From an uncultured Clostridia bacterium (GTDB taxonomy: Bacteria; Bacillota; Clostridia; Lachnospirales; Anaerotignaceae): a stretch of DNA of 40,310 bases. Both the position numbers and the translations under genes were made by a program. Positions 23,486-32,110 of the stretch are shown here, one piece after another (within the stretch, counting starts at the first letter, position 1; each line of letters starts with the position of its first letter). The notes below the pieces were generated by a model, which was not told the origin of the DNA, did not search any database, and saw nothing but the letters and a program-made list of their open reading frames with translations. The stretch spans positions 1 through 40,310 of the forward strand of contig CALWGC010000018.1 of NCBI GenBank assembly GCA_944378105.1, written 5' to 3'.

Positions 23486-24377
23486 ACAGTAATTCCAGCT
23501 CTTTCATCAATGCCACCAGCTGCGTTTCCTGTTCCTTTGTGCATGGCAACAAAGGCGGCTGCACCGTTTCCGAGAGGGAAAGCCCGCGCAAGTTCAACGC
23601 CCGCTTCATAATGGGAATGTACGGCGCACCGATTTGATACAACTTCATGGCGCTATTTACTTTTTGCTGGCAGGCGCAGGCCGCGGCAAAATCGCCTTCG
23701 TTGACCGCCTTTACCCACCGCGCAAATACTTCCGGTATCAAGTTGGATAACCCACCAATGACACCGGCCCCGCCAGACATGGCCACAATGCCAAAATATT
23801 CATCATAGCCATTGAAGATCTGAAAATCAGGCCGCACCGGAAGCACCAGGTTGATCAAATCTCTGGTGTGCGGAAACAGCGCTGTGGTATCTTTGATTCC
23901 CACAATGTTTTCGTGGTTTTGGGCCAGTTTTAAAACCACTTCTGGCTTTAACCCGTGGCCTGTGATCTCTGGAAAATTATACAGGAAAATTGGCCCTTTG
24001 ATGCCTTCTGCCACTTGATGGAAATAGTCATACAAACTATCATCCGTCAACTGAAAATAATAAGGGCTGATAATCATCACGCCGTCGGCGCCCTTTTGCA
24101 TGGCATAGTTGCCCAAGGCGATGGTTTCTTCTGCAATCATGCGGCTTACGCCCACATAGGCCTTGGTGCGGCCCTTACAGTGCTCTAAAAACACATCGAT
24201 CAACCGCTTGATTTCATCCATCGTCATAAAAGAAAACTCGCCGGTACTGCCCATAATGACAATGCCGTCAATGCCGCCTTCGATGAGATGGTCGTACAGC
24301 CGGCAGTTGCCTGCTGCATCCACCTTTCCTGCCGCATCAAAAATGGTAACAGCCGGTGTGATGTATTGTGCTTTCAC
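23484..24377 (-). CDS. DapA/NAL-superfamily aldolase, not a canonical DHDPS
   Basis: A 297-aa TIM-barrel protein whose numbering matches E. coli DapA. The Schiff-base lysine K162 (GIKDTT), Y133 (LYNFP) and the GSTGE loop (43-47) are present, so it should form and cleave a Schiff base with a 2-oxo acid. The arginine that DHDPS uses to bind the semialdehyde carboxylate (Arg138 in NVPSRTG) is Ile138 (NFPEITG), so lysine biosynthesis is unlikely; a sugar-acid or 4-hydroxy-2-oxo-acid aldolase is more likely. The start is GTG, 7 bases after AGGAGG. It begins 17 bases past rnc and ends at a terminator, so it closes the housekeeping run. Confidence 0.8.
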   Translation of the reverse strand: MKAQYITPAVTIFDAAGKVDAAGNCRLYDHLIEGGIDGIVIMGSTGEFSFMTMDEIKRLIDVFLEHCKGRTKAYVGVSRMIAEETIALGNYAMQKGADGVMIISPYYFQLTDDSLYDYFHQVAEGIKGPIFLYNFPEITGHGLKPEVVLKLAQNHENIVGIKDTTALFPHTRDLINLVLPVRPDFQIFNGYDEYFGIVAMSGGAGVIGGLSNLIPEVFARWVKAVNEGDFAAACACQQKVNSAMKLYQIGAPYIPIMKRALNLRGLSLSETVQPPLLPCTKEQETQLVALMKELELL

Positions 24378-24394
24378 GGTCAACCCTCCTGTTT

Positions 24395-25090
24395 TTACAA
24401 AGCCATATCCTCCAATGCCGCCTTGGCCGCATTTTGTTCGGCTTCTTTCTTGCTGTGTCCTTTTCCCCGGCCCAATAACCGTTCTTCGTGGGTGACCGTT
24501 GCAAAAAACTCTTTGCCATGGTCCGGCCCCTCTTCCCCAACGATTTTGTAGACCAGCGGAACTTTACTGTGTTTTTGGATGATTTCCTGTAATTTTGTTT
24601 TATAATCCATGTCGCGGAAGTGTAATTTCTTTTCTTCCACCACATCTGTCATCAGCTGTAAAATGTACGTTTCCACCGCTTCCATGCCACCATCCAGCAG
24701 CACAGCGCCAATCACCGCCTCAAAGGCGTCGGCCAACACCGACTCCCGCTTGCGGCCTCCTGTGGCGTCCTCTCCCTTGCCCAACCGAAGAAAGTCACCC
24801 AAGGCCACTTCTCTCGCCTTGGCCGCCAAAGAACCTTCACAGACCACACTGGCCCGCAATTTGGTCAATTCTCCTTCCGGCATCTGGGGAAACCGGTTGT
24901 AAATAAATTTGCTGATGACCAGCTCCAGCGCTGCATCGCCCAAAAATTCCAGCCGCTCGTTATAACAAAGCCGGCCCAATTTATGCTCATTGGCATAGGA
25001 ACTGTGGGTAAGAGCCAACTTCAGCAAGTCCTTTTGTTGGAAGGAATAGCGAATGTTTGCCTCCAATGCAGATAATTCTGTCGTGCTCAT
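24395..25090 (-). CDS. rnc: Ribonuclease III
   Basis: A 231-aa endoribonuclease. The catalytic domain has NERLEFLGDAALEL (signature) and DAFEAVIGAVLLDGG, which provide the metal-binding Glu/Asp residues. A dsRNA-binding domain follows from about 155 (DYKTKLQEIIQK...VGEEGPDHGKEFFATV). It processes rRNA precursors and other double-stranded RNA. It starts 4 bases after the acpP stop, so it is the next cistron of the same operon; in B. subtilis rnc is also next to acpA. Confidence 0.95.
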   Translation of the reverse strand: MSTTELSALEANIRYSFQQKDLLKLALTHSSYANEHKLGRLCYNERLEFLGDAALELVISKFIYNRFPQMPEGELTKLRASVVCEGSLAAKAREVALGDFLRLGKGEDATGGRKRESVLADAFEAVIGAVLLDGGMEAVETYILQLMTDVVEEKKLHFRDMDYKTKLQEIIQKHSKVPLVYKIVGEEGPDHGKEFFATVTHEERLLGRGKGHSKKEAEQNAAKAALEDMAL

Positions 25091-25094
25091 CTGC

Positions 25095-25322
25095 TTACTC
25101 CACTGCGTTTTTCACATATTCGATGGCATCGCCAACGGTTTTGATTTTTTCTACTTCGTCGTTGTCAAATTCGATGTCAAATTCTTCTTCCAAGCTGGAA
25201 ATGATCTGGAACAGGTCCAAAGAGTCTGCGCCCAAATCGGCAAATACGGTTTCTTCTGTGATTTCGTTTTCAGAGATACCAAGCTGTTCGGCGATAATTG
25301 CAATAACCTGAGACTTATCCAT
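25095..25322 (-). CDS. acpP: Acyl carrier protein
   Basis: A 75-aa, very acidic protein with the ADSLD motif (S34 carries the 4'-phosphopantetheine arm). It carries acyl chains in fatty acid synthesis. It lies between plsX and rnc as in many Firmicutes; the 42-base gap to plsX has no terminator. Confidence 0.96.
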   Translation of the reverse strand: MDKSQVIAIIAEQLGISENEITEETVFADLGADSLDLFQIISSLEEEFDIEFDNDEVEKIKTVGDAIEYVKNAVE

Positions 25323-25364
25323 GTTTGAAAACCTCCATCTTTTGGTAATATTGTTTTTTATACA

Positions 25365-26354
25365 TTATAGCTGTTCTTGTATTTTTATGACAATATCATT
25401 TTCTACAAAACTTTCGCACTGTTTTATGGCATTTTTTATCCCTTTTGCCTTAGAAGAGCCATGGGCTTTCACCACCAGGGCCTTCAGGCCCAAAAACGGT
25501 GCCCCGCCCACTTCTTCGGCATCAAAGCGGTGTTTGATGTTGCGAAACGGTTTTAAAAGGGCCGCAGCAGCCAGTTTGTACCAGCCTTTGGTGATTTCTT
25601 CTTTCACCGTGCCCAAAAGCGCCAAGCTCAGTCCTTCGGCAAATTTCAAAATCACATTGCCCACAAACCCGTCACAAACCACAATGTCAGCCTGGCCAAA
25701 GGGAATTTCTCTTGCTTCCACATTGCCCACAAAACGGATGCCTTCTGTCTCCTCCAACAACTCATGGGTTTCTTTGGAGAGGGAGTCGCCTTTTTCCTTT
25801 TCGGCCCCGATATTCACCAGACCCACAGAGGGGTTTTTCACCCCCACCACATGTTCCACATAGACCGAAGCCATTTTTGCAAACTGCACCAAATACGACG
25901 GTTTGCAGTCCACATTGGCGCCGCTGTCCAGCAAAAACGTAAAGCCTTTTGTCGTTGGCAACATGGTGCCCAAGGCCGGCCGTTCAATGCCCTTGATCCG
26001 GCCAATGATCATCGTGGCCCCTGTCAACAGTGCGCCGGTGCTGCCTGCGGAAACAAAGGCGTCTGCTTTTCCTTCTTTCACCAACCGAAGGCCCACCACC
26101 ATCGAGGCATCCTTTTTGCGGCGGATGGCCGTCGTTGGCACTTCCTCCGTCGAAATCACTTCCGACGCAGGAACAATGGTGATTGCATCGGCCGGATAAG
26201 TATATTGGGCCAACTCCCGCCGAATGGCGTCTTCCAGGCCCACCAAAATGATGTTGGCCGAAAATTCGTTCACCGCTTCTACGGCGCCTTTTACAATCTC
26301 GCCCGGGGCGTTATCGCCGCCCATGGCATCCACAGCAATCACAGCTTTTCCCAT
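25365..26354 (-). CDS. plsX: Phosphate acyltransferase PlsX
   Basis: A 329-aa protein with the PlsX N-terminus AVDAMGGDNAPGEIVKGA. Family blocks AFVSAGSTGALL and SKETHELLEETEGIRFVGNVEAREIPF are visible. It converts acyl-ACP and phosphate to acyl-phosphate for phosphatidic acid synthesis. AAGGAGCAGTGCC precedes the ATG. It is followed by acpP. No fatty acid genes such as fabD or fabG are between them, unlike B. subtilis. Confidence 0.96.
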   Translation of the reverse strand: MGKAVIAVDAMGGDNAPGEIVKGAVEAVNEFSANIILVGLEDAIRRELAQYTYPADAITIVPASEVISTEEVPTTAIRRKKDASMVVGLRLVKEGKADAFVSAGSTGALLTGATMIIGRIKGIERPALGTMLPTTKGFTFLLDSGANVDCKPSYLVQFAKMASVYVEHVVGVKNPSVGLVNIGAEKEKGDSLSKETHELLEETEGIRFVGNVEAREIPFGQADIVVCDGFVGNVILKFAEGLSLALLGTVKEEITKGWYKLAAAALLKPFRNIKHRFDAEEVGGAPFLGLKALVVKAHGSSKAKGIKNAIKQCESFVENDIVIKIQEQL

Positions 26355-26478
26355 GGCACTGCTCCTTTCTCTGCAAAAGATTTTGTATCAATGCGATTGT
26401 CTCTTGTGTTCAAAATTACGATTTTGCCACGAAAAAGGCGTTTTGCGAAAAAAATCTACGCTTTCGAGGCAAACAGAA

Positions 26479-26501
26479 GGGACAGCACCAATCGCTGTCC
26501 C
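26479..26501 (-). terminator. Hairpin after rpmF, weak terminator
   Basis: An 8-bp stem GGGACAGC/GCTGTCCC with a 7-base loop, 11 bases past the rpmF stop. No strong T run follows, so read-through into plsX is likely. Confidence 0.45.
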
Positions 26502-26511
26502 CTCGTTTATC

Positions 26512-26691
26512 TTATTCTACGTCTAAGATTACTTTTTTGTTGTAAGAGCCACAGGATTTGCAAACTCTGTGAGGCATCATCAGTTCGCCGCATTTGCTGC
26601 ATGGAACCAGTGTTGGAGTTGCGATTTTCCAGCTCTGTGCTTTTCTCTTGTCTCTTTTAGACTTAGACACTCTTCCCTTTGGTACTGCCAT
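26512..26691 (-). CDS. rpmF: 50S ribosomal protein L32
   Basis: A 59-aa protein beginning MAVPKGRVSKSKRDKRKAQ, with the two zinc-binding pairs CSKC (31-34) and CKSC (44-47). It is a large-subunit ribosomal protein of the zinc-dependent (C+) type. It starts 4 bases after the yceD gene, the standard yceD-rpmF-plsX order. Confidence 0.97.
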   Translation of the reverse strand: MAVPKGRVSKSKRDKRKAQSWKIATPTLVPCSKCGELMMPHRVCKSCGSYNKKVILDVE

Positions 26692-26695
26692 TTCG

Positions 26696-27205
26696 TTACA
26701 CCTCCTTGTCTAATTGAAAAAGAGCACGCAAACCTTCAAAGCGAGGGTCAATGTTGCTTACAGTACAGCCACATGGCCCTTCATTCAAGTCCTTGCCGCA
26801 CTGGGGGCAAAGACCCTTGCAGTTGTCCTCACACAACACCTTCATCGGAAGGGCTGTCAAAATGCTGCGCTCCACCACCTGATCCAAGCAGATGGTATCG
26901 CCCGAAAAAGTTTCTGTCTCTTTTTCTTGTTCCTTGCCTGTAAGGGCAAAAAGTTCTTCCAGTTCAAAATGCACTTCTGTGGGCACAGGCTTCAAGCAGC
27001 GGCAGCAAAGCATCATCACGCTTACAGACCCCGCGCCTTTCACAAGGAAGCCATCTTTTTGGCTGGTAACGGTTCCCTTTACCTTCACAGGTGACAGAAA
27101 CTCCCTTACATCAGGATAGATGTCACTGAGGCTAAGGTTCCCTTCCACCTCAAAGTCCAGGCTTTCGCCCACCGTCTTTAAAATTTTGGAAACAGTAACC
27201 TTCAT
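26696..27205 (-). CDS. yceD: DUF177/YceD-family protein
   Basis: A 169-aa protein of the YceD family (linked to 23S rRNA accumulation). It has a Cys cluster in MMLCCRCLKPV, then CEDNCKGLCPQCGKDLNEGPCGC near residues 132-154, probably a zinc-binding site. The start giving MKVTVSKI has GGGAG 7 bases upstream; longer in-frame forms are less likely. It is immediately upstream of rpmF. It is 57 bases past the ackA start unit and may share its transcript. Confidence 0.85.
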   Translation of the reverse strand: MKVTVSKILKTVGESLDFEVEGNLSLSDIYPDVREFLSPVKVKGTVTSQKDGFLVKGAGSVSVMMLCCRCLKPVPTEVHFELEELFALTGKEQEKETETFSGDTICLDQVVERSILTALPMKVLCEDNCKGLCPQCGKDLNEGPCGCTVSNIDPRFEGLRALFQLDKEV

Positions 27206-27262
27206 TTCATCACTCCCACAGTCATACCAATTCATTATACCGATTGACTGTACCTTTGTCAA

Positions 27263-28465
27263 TTATTTCTTCAAATTCTCTACGATTTCTTTTGTATCGC
27301 GAGCGATCATCAATTCTTCGTTGGTTGGGATTACAAATACAGGTACTCTGGACTGTCTAGTGGTGATTTCCACGGCCTGACCTCTCAAGCTGTTTTTGTA
27401 GCTATCCAGATGGATGCCCAAGTATCTTAAGTAATCGCAGATCACCTGACGGGTGGTTGCACTGTTTTCGCCCAGGCCAGCGGTGAATACGATGGCGTCA
27501 ACGCCTTTCATGGCAGCTACATATTCGCCAATGGTTTTTGCCACACGATAGGAGAAAGTATCCAAAGCCGTTGCAGCTCTTTCATTGCCTTCGGTTTCTG
27601 CTGCTTCAATATCACGGAAGTCGCTGGAAACGCCGGAGATACCCAACACGCCGGATTCTTTGTTCAAGATGCGGTCCATTTCGTCTACAGACAGACCTTC
27701 TTTTTTCATCAGGTACAGTACAGCAGCAGGGTCTACGCTACCACTTCTGGTACCCATTGCAATACCATCCAATGGAGTAAAGCCCATGGAAGTATCTACA
27801 GAAATACCGTTTCTTACAGCACAGATGGAACCGCCGTTACCCAAGTGGCAGGTTACGATTTTCAGTTCTTCAATTGGCATATCCATCATCTTTGCGCATT
27901 CCAAAGATACATATTTGTGGCTGGTGCCGTGGAAACCATATTTTCTGATTTTGTATTTTTCATAATATTTGTAAGGAATTGCATACAGGTATGCTTTTTC
28001 TGGCATGGTCTGATGGAATGCCGTATCGAATACGCCTACCTGAGGAATACCAGGCATCAATTTTTCGCAAGCTGCAATACCGATGAGGTTTGCTGGGTTG
28101 TGCAAAGGAGCCAGGTCGGAGCAAACTTCCAATGCTTTTTTCACATCGTCATTGATCAGCACAGAGCCGGCAAAATATTCGCCGCCATGTACCACACGAT
28201 GGCCAACGGCATGGATTTCAGAAACGCTTTTGATCACGCCATGTTCTGCATCCAGCAAAGCATCGATGACAGCCTGTACTGCTGCGGTATGATCTGGCAG
28301 CGGATTTTCGGAAACAAATTTTTCGCCGCCGGTTGGTTCGTGTTTCAATCTGCCGTCGATGCCGATTCTTTCGCAAAGGCCTTTTGCCAATACGTTTTCG
28401 GTTTCGCTGTCGATCAGCTGATATTTCAAAGAGGAACTACCGCAGTTTAATACCAAAATATTCAT
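27263..28465 (-). CDS. ackA: Acetate kinase
   Basis: A 400-aa sugar-kinase-fold enzyme with NCGSSSLK at the N-terminus and [16 protein letters not shown] and GVSSDFRD further on. It converts acetyl-phosphate and ADP to acetate and ATP, giving substrate-level ATP in anaerobic fermentation. AAAGGAGAGAAAAAC precedes the ATG. It is downstream of pta by 82 bases containing a hairpin. Confidence 0.97.
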   Translation of the reverse strand: MNILVLNCGSSSLKYQLIDSETENVLAKGLCERIGIDGRLKHEPTGGEKFVSENPLPDHTAAVQAVIDALLDAEHGVIKSVSEIHAVGHRVVHGGEYFAGSVLINDDVKKALEVCSDLAPLHNPANLIGIAACEKLMPGIPQVGVFDTAFHQTMPEKAYLYAIPYKYYEKYKIRKYGFHGTSHKYVSLECAKMMDMPIEELKIVTCHLGNGGSICAVRNGISVDTSMGFTPLDGIAMGTRSGSVDPAAVLYLMKKEGLSVDEMDRILNKESGVLGISGVSSDFRDIEAAETEGNERAATALDTFSYRVAKTIGEYVAAMKGVDAIVFTAGLGENSATTRQVICDYLRYLGIHLDSYKNSLRGQAVEITTRQSRVPVFVIPTNEELMIARDTKEIVENLKK

Positions 28466-28506
28466 GTTTTTCTCTCCTTTAAACAAATTTTCTTAGAATG
28501 GATACA

Positions 28507-28530
28507 GCCGGTACAAAGGCTTGTACCGGC
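28507..28530. repeat. Perfect inverted repeat between pta and ackA
   Basis: GCCGGTACAA and TTGTACCGGC with a 4-base loop, 17 bases past the pta stop. There is no T run on the minus strand, so it looks more like an RNA-stability or processing element than a terminator. Confidence 0.6.
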
Positions 28531-28547
28531 GAAAAATCATTGTATGC

Positions 28548-29543
28548 TTAGCCTTCAATCTGAGCCTGTACAGCAGTCATAGCCACAACAGCTACGATAT
28601 CTTCCCAAGAGCAGCCACGGGACAAGTCGTTGACAGGTTTTGCAATCCCTTGCAGCACAGGGCCGTAAGCTTCTGCACCAGCAAAACGCTGAACCAATTT
28701 GTAACCAATGTTACCTGCATCAATGTCAGGGAAGATCAAGCAGTTGGCTTTGCCAGCTACATCGCTGCCAGGTGCTTTTTGTGCGCCTACTTTGGCTACG
28801 ATGGCGCTATCCAGCTGCAGTTCGCCGTCCAGTTTGATTTCTGGAGCTTTTTCTTTTGCAATCTTGGTTGCTTCTACTACTTTGTCTACGTCAGGATGTT
28901 TTGCACTGCCTTTGGAAGAATGGCTCAGCATAGCCACTCTTGGTTCGCCGCCAACAAAAGCTTTGTAGCTTCTTGCAGAGTCCACAGCGATGCAAGCCAG
29001 TTCTGCTGGGTTTGGATTCTGATTCAATGCACAGTCAGCAAACAGCAATACGCCGTCGTCGCCATATGTATCGTCTTTGCAAACCATAATGAAGAAAGAA
29101 GAAACCAATTCGGTGCCTGGTTTGGTTTTCAAAATCTGAAGAGCAGGACGCAGTGTGTCAGCGGTGGAGTGAGCAGCGCCGGAAACCATACCGTCTGCAT
29201 AGCCCATTTTTACCAGCATAACGCCAAAGCTCATAGGATCCAACATGGTTTTGAGCGCCTGTTCTTTGGTAACGCCTTTGCTTTTTCTCAATTCGCAGAA
29301 GGTATCCACAAATTCATCCATTTTGTCAAAGTTTTCTGGATCGATGAAGGTTGCTTTTTCCAGATCCAATTCTGGGATGACAGATTGAATTTTTTCTTTA
29401 TTGCCCACCAAAACAATGTTGGCCAGCCCTTCTTTGAGCACAGCGTCTGCAGCACGCAGGTTTCTTTCTTCAAAGGATTCCGGCAAAACAATGGTTTTCA
29501 TATTTGTTTTTGCCTTGTCTTTCATCATTTTCAAAAAATCCAT
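28548..29543 (-). CDS. pta: Phosphate acetyltransferase
   Basis: A 331-aa enzyme of the short (catalytic-domain-only) Pta class, as in Gram-positives. It has LPESFEERNLRAADAVL at the N-terminus, GMVSGAAHSTADTLRPALQI and the C-terminal NCLIFPDIDAGNIGYKLVQRFAGAEAYGPVLQG block. It converts acetyl-CoA and phosphate to acetyl-phosphate, the step before ackA. AGGAGGG precedes the ATG. It is transcribed with ackA. Confidence 0.97.
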   Translation of the reverse strand: MDFLKMMKDKAKTNMKTIVLPESFEERNLRAADAVLKEGLANIVLVGNKEKIQSVIPELDLEKATFIDPENFDKMDEFVDTFCELRKSKGVTKEQALKTMLDPMSFGVMLVKMGYADGMVSGAAHSTADTLRPALQILKTKPGTELVSSFFIMVCKDDTYGDDGVLLFADCALNQNPNPAELACIAVDSARSYKAFVGGEPRVAMLSHSSKGSAKHPDVDKVVEATKIAKEKAPEIKLDGELQLDSAIVAKVGAQKAPGSDVAGKANCLIFPDIDAGNIGYKLVQRFAGAEAYGPVLQGIAKPVNDLSRGCSWEDIVAVVAMTAVQAQIEG

Positions 29544-29590
29544 GTTAAAAACCCTCCTACACTTAAATAAAAAAATATGCTTTTTGGTTC

Positions 29591-29619
29591 TTTGTGGCAA
29601 ACAATGTTTTTGCCACAAA
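29591..29619. repeat. Inverted repeat in the pta leader, candidate operator
   Basis: TTTGTGGCAAA and TTTGCCACAAA, 11 bases each, 7-base loop. It lies just downstream of the pta promoter in the leader, so it could be a repressor site or RNA hairpin. The regulator is not identified. Confidence 0.5.
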
Positions 29620-29639
29620 AAGTTCATCTTACTGTTTTT

Positions 29640-29668
29640 ATTATATACAATCCGTCAGAGGGTTACAA
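29640..29668 (-). promoter_or_regulatory. Promoter of pta-ackA
   Basis: Minus strand TTGTAA, 17-base spacer, TATAAT. Confidence 0.65.
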
Positions 29669-29780
29669 TAGTTTTCCAAAATTTTATGGACGAATTTTGC
29701 TTTTTTTCGTTTTTGCCTGTACTTTTTGGCAAAAATAAAGTACTTTTTTTACTGTAAGAAGACCATAACTGGAAAACAAT

Positions 29781-29809
29781 TTGCCTTTTTCCCACTTTTT
29801 CGCTATACT
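29781..29809 (+). promoter_or_regulatory. Promoter of tmcAL
   Basis: TTGCCT, 17-base spacer, TATACT, 22 bases before the start codon. Confidence 0.6.
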
Positions 29810-29830
29810 GAAGAAAAAAGGAGGGCTTTT

Positions 29831-31057
29831 ATGAAAACGGCAGGCATTGTGGCAGAGTATAACCCTTTTCACCAAGGACACGCCTATCAAATCCAAAAAA
29901 CAAAAGAAGAAACCGGTGCCAACGCCATCGTTGTCATCCTCAGTGGCTCCTTTGTGCAGCGGGGAGAAGTGGCCATTGCGGATAAGTGGACCAGAACCAA
30001 GGCCGCCCTGATGGGCGGGGCCGACTTGGTGCTGGAGCTTCCGGCCATTTTTGCCCTTTCGGCGGCGCCCTCTTTTGCCTTTGGGGCCGTCCAAAGTCTC
30101 ATCGATAGCGGCCTGATTGATTTGCTTTCCTTTGGAGTGGAAAATGCCACCGAAAAAAATTTAAAAAAACTGGCTTCTTTTTTATTGGAAGAACCCCCTG
30201 CTTTTTCCGCTTTTTTGAAAGAACAACTGGCCAAAGGACTGGCCTATCCCGTCTCTTTGTCTATGGCTATCAAACAATACCTGCCCAAATGTGCATCCCT
30301 TGTGGAAACGCCCAACAATATTTTGGCCTTGGAATACACCAAAACGGTGTTAAAAAAACAAAGTACCGTTTCTTTGTTTCCCCTTCCCCGCCACGGCGAA
30401 GGATACCATAGCCAAACCCTCTCTGCGTCCTATCCTTCTGCCTCGGCCCTGCGCAAGGCCATACAAACAAAAAACATCGCGGCCCTGCAAAAAGGTGTCC
30501 CTCCGGCCCTCTGGCCCCTGTACCAAAAGGCCTGGGAGGAAGGCCGCTTTCCTTTCAGCACAGATTCCCTCTTTGGTCCCCTCCAATATGCCTTGCTGCA
30601 ACAAACGCCGGGGAGCTTGAGAGAGATTTTGGAAGTGGAAGAAGGCTTGGAACACCGACTGTTGCGCCTGTTTTCCCAGGCAAACAGTTGGGAAGAACTG
30701 CTGTGCCTGTTACAAAGCCGCCGCTATAGCCGCCCACAGCTTTCCCGCCTGCTTATCCATGTGCTTTTGGGCCAAACCACATCCCAGCTGCAACAACTGC
30801 AACAACAAGGCGGTGCTCCTTATTTACGAGTGCTGGGCTATCGAAAAGAATCTGCGTTCCTTCTTTCCAAGCTCCATCAAACCAGTCGTTTGCCTGTGGT
30901 CACCAGTGTCAAAGACGCTCTGGCTACTTTACCTCCAGAAGCCAAACGATTGCTAAAACAAGAATGCTTTGCCACCAATTTGGCCGCCCTTTGCAGCCCG
31001 TCTACCCCATTTCGTACCCCAAACCAGGATTATACCCATCCTCTTTTGCGTCTTTGA
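29831..31057 (+). CDS. tmcAL: tRNA(Met) cytidine acetate ligase (TmcAL/YlbM)
   Basis: A 408-aa nucleotidyltransferase-fold protein with EYNPFHQGH (HxGH at 14-17) and GSFVQRGEVAIADKWTRTKAAL, the signature of the YlbM/TmcAL family. The known member uses ATP and free acetate to acetylate C34 of elongator tRNA-Met (ac4C). It is divergent from pta-ackA, which make acetate; a functional link is possible but unproven. AAGGAGGG precedes the ATG. It is followed 59 bases later by ylbJ, matching the ylb neighbourhood of B. subtilis. Confidence 0.93.
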   Translation: MKTAGIVAEYNPFHQGHAYQIQKTKEETGANAIVVILSGSFVQRGEVAIADKWTRTKAALMGGADLVLELPAIFALSAAPSFAFGAVQSLIDSGLIDLLSFGVENATEKNLKKLASFLLEEPPAFSAFLKEQLAKGLAYPVSLSMAIKQYLPKCASLVETPNNILALEYTKTVLKKQSTVSLFPLPRHGEGYHSQTLSASYPSASALRKAIQTKNIAALQKGVPPALWPLYQKAWEEGRFPFSTDSLFGPLQYALLQQTPGSLREILEVEEGLEHRLLRLFSQANSWEELLCLLQSRRYSRPQLSRLLIHVLLGQTTSQLQQLQQQGGAPYLRVLGYRKESAFLLSKLHQTSRLPVVTSVKDALATLPPEAKRLLKQECFATNLAALCSPSTPFRTPNQDYTHPLLRL

Positions 31058-31116
31058 CGTGCTATTTTTCCTCCCTTGGTGCATAGAAATAAACAAGCAA
31101 CCTGTTGGGAGGAACC

Positions 31117-32034
31117 ATGAAACGAAGATTTCTCACCGGTCTGCTGTTTGTCATGACCGGTTTTTTTCTGACCCATGCGGCAGAATGCTGTGACGTGGTA
31201 CGAAAAGGACTTACGTTATGGTATCAGCAAGTGCTGCCTTCTCTTTTTCCGTTTTTGACGGCCATGAGCCTGTTTTCCGCCTGGGGGGTTCCGCGGCTTC
31301 TTGGCAAATGGCTGCGGCGGCCTTTGGGCCGCTGTTTTGGACTTTCGGGCGAAGCCGTTTTTCCGTTATTTTTGGGCCATCTGGCCGGGTTTCCCGCCGG
31401 CGGGGCGGCGTTAGAACTGCTGTATGAAGAGCGGCTGATTTCCAAACCCGAGGCCCAGCGTCTTTTTTGCTTTTGCCATGCCCCAAGCCCAGCCTTTTGC
31501 ATTGCCGTATCCGGTGCGGCCGTCTTTGGCAGTACTTCTGTGGGGGTCCAGCTTTTTTTCTGTCAGCTTTGCGCCAATATTTTACCTCTGGCCCTGTTGC
31601 GGTTTTTCCCCGTCGCCCGACCAATCTTTGCCCAAAGCCAGACAGAGCGGCCTTTGTTTTCTGCCGCTTTGCTTTCTGCGGCAGAGACCATGGTGGTGGT
31701 GGCCGGGTGTATGATGCTGTTTCCTTTGTTTCCGCTTTTGCTGCGCAGCCTTTCTTTGTTGCCCGAAAACCCGACTTTCGCCTCCTCCTGTCTGGAGGGC
31801 TTTTTTGAGCTGACCACAGGGCTGTTTGCCCTGCAACGCCTGGCCCTTCCCCACCCCATCAAAATGGCAGCCGTTTCTCTTTTGATGGCCTTTGGCGGCC
31901 TTTCGGCCCAAATGCAAATCAGAAGCACCCAAAAGACATTGCCCTGCCCACCGTTTTATGTTCCTGCACTGTTGACCAAATGCCTGTTGGCCGCCCTTTT
32001 GGCTTTTTTGTGCGGTCAACTGTTTCCCCTTTGA
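31117..32034 (+). CDS. ylbJ: Sporulation integral membrane protein YlbJ-like
   Basis: A 305-aa membrane protein with about eight helices and the nucleoside-recognition (Gate) family pattern: GLTLWYQQVLPSLFPFLTAMSLF, FLGHLAGFPAGG and a FCHAPSPAFCI segment. YlbJ is needed for spore cortex formation in B. subtilis. Its neighbours (tmcAL, coaD, rsmD) are those of the B. subtilis ylb region. GGGAGGAACC precedes the ATG giving MKRRFL. This supports a spore-forming host. Confidence 0.8.
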   Translation: MKRRFLTGLLFVMTGFFLTHAAECCDVVRKGLTLWYQQVLPSLFPFLTAMSLFSAWGVPRLLGKWLRRPLGRCFGLSGEAVFPLFLGHLAGFPAGGAALELLYEERLISKPEAQRLFCFCHAPSPAFCIAVSGAAVFGSTSVGVQLFFCQLCANILPLALLRFFPVARPIFAQSQTERPLFSAALLSAAETMVVVAGCMMLFPLFPLLLRSLSLLPENPTFASSCLEGFFELTTGLFALQRLALPHPIKMAAVSLLMAFGGLSAQMQIRSTQKTLPCPPFYVPALLTKCLLAALLAFLCGQLFPL

Positions 32035-32040
32035 CAAACA

Positions 32041-32084
32041 AAAAAGGAAGCCGTTCTTGGATAAAAAGAACGCTTCCTTTTTTT
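32041..32084. terminator. Bidirectional terminator after ylbJ
   Basis: AAGGAAGC and GTTCTT arms pair with AAGAAC and GCTTCCTT, flanked by A and T runs. It ends ylbJ and the convergent unit. Confidence 0.85.
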
Positions 32085-32110
32085 CTTTTTTCTTGGGATC
32101 GGGGATTGGC

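Noticed and set aside
24375..24383. TTG at 24383 as the start of the DapA-like gene
   Set aside because: It is only one base after AGGAGG. The GTG six bases later has correct spacing.
28507..28530. Hairpin between pta and ackA as a terminator
   Set aside because: No T run follows on the transcribed strand, and ackA depends on transcription from pta.
28521..29570. A 349-codon plus-strand frame across pta
   Set aside because: It is antisense to pta, a complete and conserved enzyme gene.
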